In this document: positions 5,002-5,146 of the stretch, piece after piece
How positions within the stretch are numbered: the first letter of the stretch is position 1
How the letters are laid out: each line of letters opens with the position of its first letter
DNA from: Quadrisphaera sp.
Lineage (GTDB): Bacteria > Actinomycetota > Actinomycetes > Actinomycetales > Quadrisphaeraceae
Direction: 5' to 3'
NCBI GenBank assembly: GCA_029258695.1
Contig: JARIBR010000160.1
Location: forward strand, 1-5,146
Length of the DNA: 5,146 bases
The notes under the pieces: model-generated
What the model was told of the DNA's origin: nothing
Seen by the model: only the letters and a program-made list of their open reading frames with translations
The model's database searches: none
Program-made: the position numbers and the translations under genes

Positions 5002-5146
5002 ATGGCCTCATCCGTCTCCCTGGGCATGCCCGCGCTCCCACCACCGGTGCTCAGCCCGCGTCGCCCCACCCGGAAGATCAAGGTCGGGTCGGTGGACGTC
5101 GGGGGTGATGCGCCGATCAGCGTCCAGTCGATGTGCACCACGCCGA
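5002..5146 (+). CDS. ispG: 4-hydroxy-3-methylbut-2-enyl diphosphate synthase (IspG/GcpE), N-terminal part
   Basis: IspG is the cytosolic 4Fe-4S enzyme of the MEP isoprenoid pathway that turns 2-C-methylerythritol 2,4-cyclodiphosphate into HMBPP. Only the first 48 residues are inside the window; the frame runs open off the right edge. They show [10 protein letters not shown], the basic stretch [12 protein letters not shown] and [12 protein letters not shown], which match the N-terminus of actinobacterial IspG, including the family's SVQSM motif. The iron-sulphur cysteines lie in the missing C-terminal part. ATG 5002 gives the usual actinobacterial N-terminus. In many actinobacteria this gene follows rip1 directly; here about 4 kb with four other genes lie between. 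Confidence 0.93.
   Translation, partial: MASSVSLGMPALPPPVLSPRRPTRKIKVGSVDVGGDAPISVQSMCTTP

Overview
The window comes from a very GC-rich genome. Third codon positions are almost always G or C, and long meaningless reading frames lie opposite the real genes. The gene content points to a high-GC actinobacterium. The truncated genes at the two edges are the site-2 protease Rip1/RseP (left) and IspG of the MEP isoprenoid pathway (right). In actinobacteria these two are normally close neighbours (dxr - rip1 - ispG). Genus cannot be decided from the sequence alone.

Layout, all on the + strand: (1) 1-1016, C-terminal part of the M50 intramembrane metalloprotease; its HExxH motif lies upstream of the window. 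(2) 1123-1887, a histidine phosphatase with features of the fructose-2,6-bisphosphatase/phosphoglycerate mutase branch, probably read from its own leaderless promoter. (3) 1888-2099, a leader region ending in a hairpin that carries the Shine-Dalgarno in its loop. (4) 2100-2204, a 34-residue cationic hydrophobic peptide ending in Ser-Lys-Trp-Trp. (5) 2264-4393, a polytopic membrane GGDEF-EAL protein with intact catalytic signatures in both domains. (6) 4381-4989, a DUF5317-type small membrane protein that overlaps gene 5 by 13 bases. (7) 5002-5146, the start of ispG.

Genes 4 to 6 look like one unit: a small peptide gene with an unusually good ribosome binding site, a membrane-bound enzyme that could make or break cyclic di-GMP, and a translationally coupled membrane protein. 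This unit, together with the phosphatase, sits between rip1 and ispG. The most unexplained part is the peptide gene and the RNA around it. Its tandem Trp codons and stop codon form one arm of a hairpin. A second hairpin follows, and the start codon of the GGDEF-EAL gene lies in a third inverted repeat. This could be a leader-peptide control region for cyclic di-GMP signalling, or the peptide could itself be a secreted or membrane signal for the adjacent sensor. Both ideas are inference. No RNA gene, insertion sequence, CRISPR array or convincing intrinsic terminator was seen.
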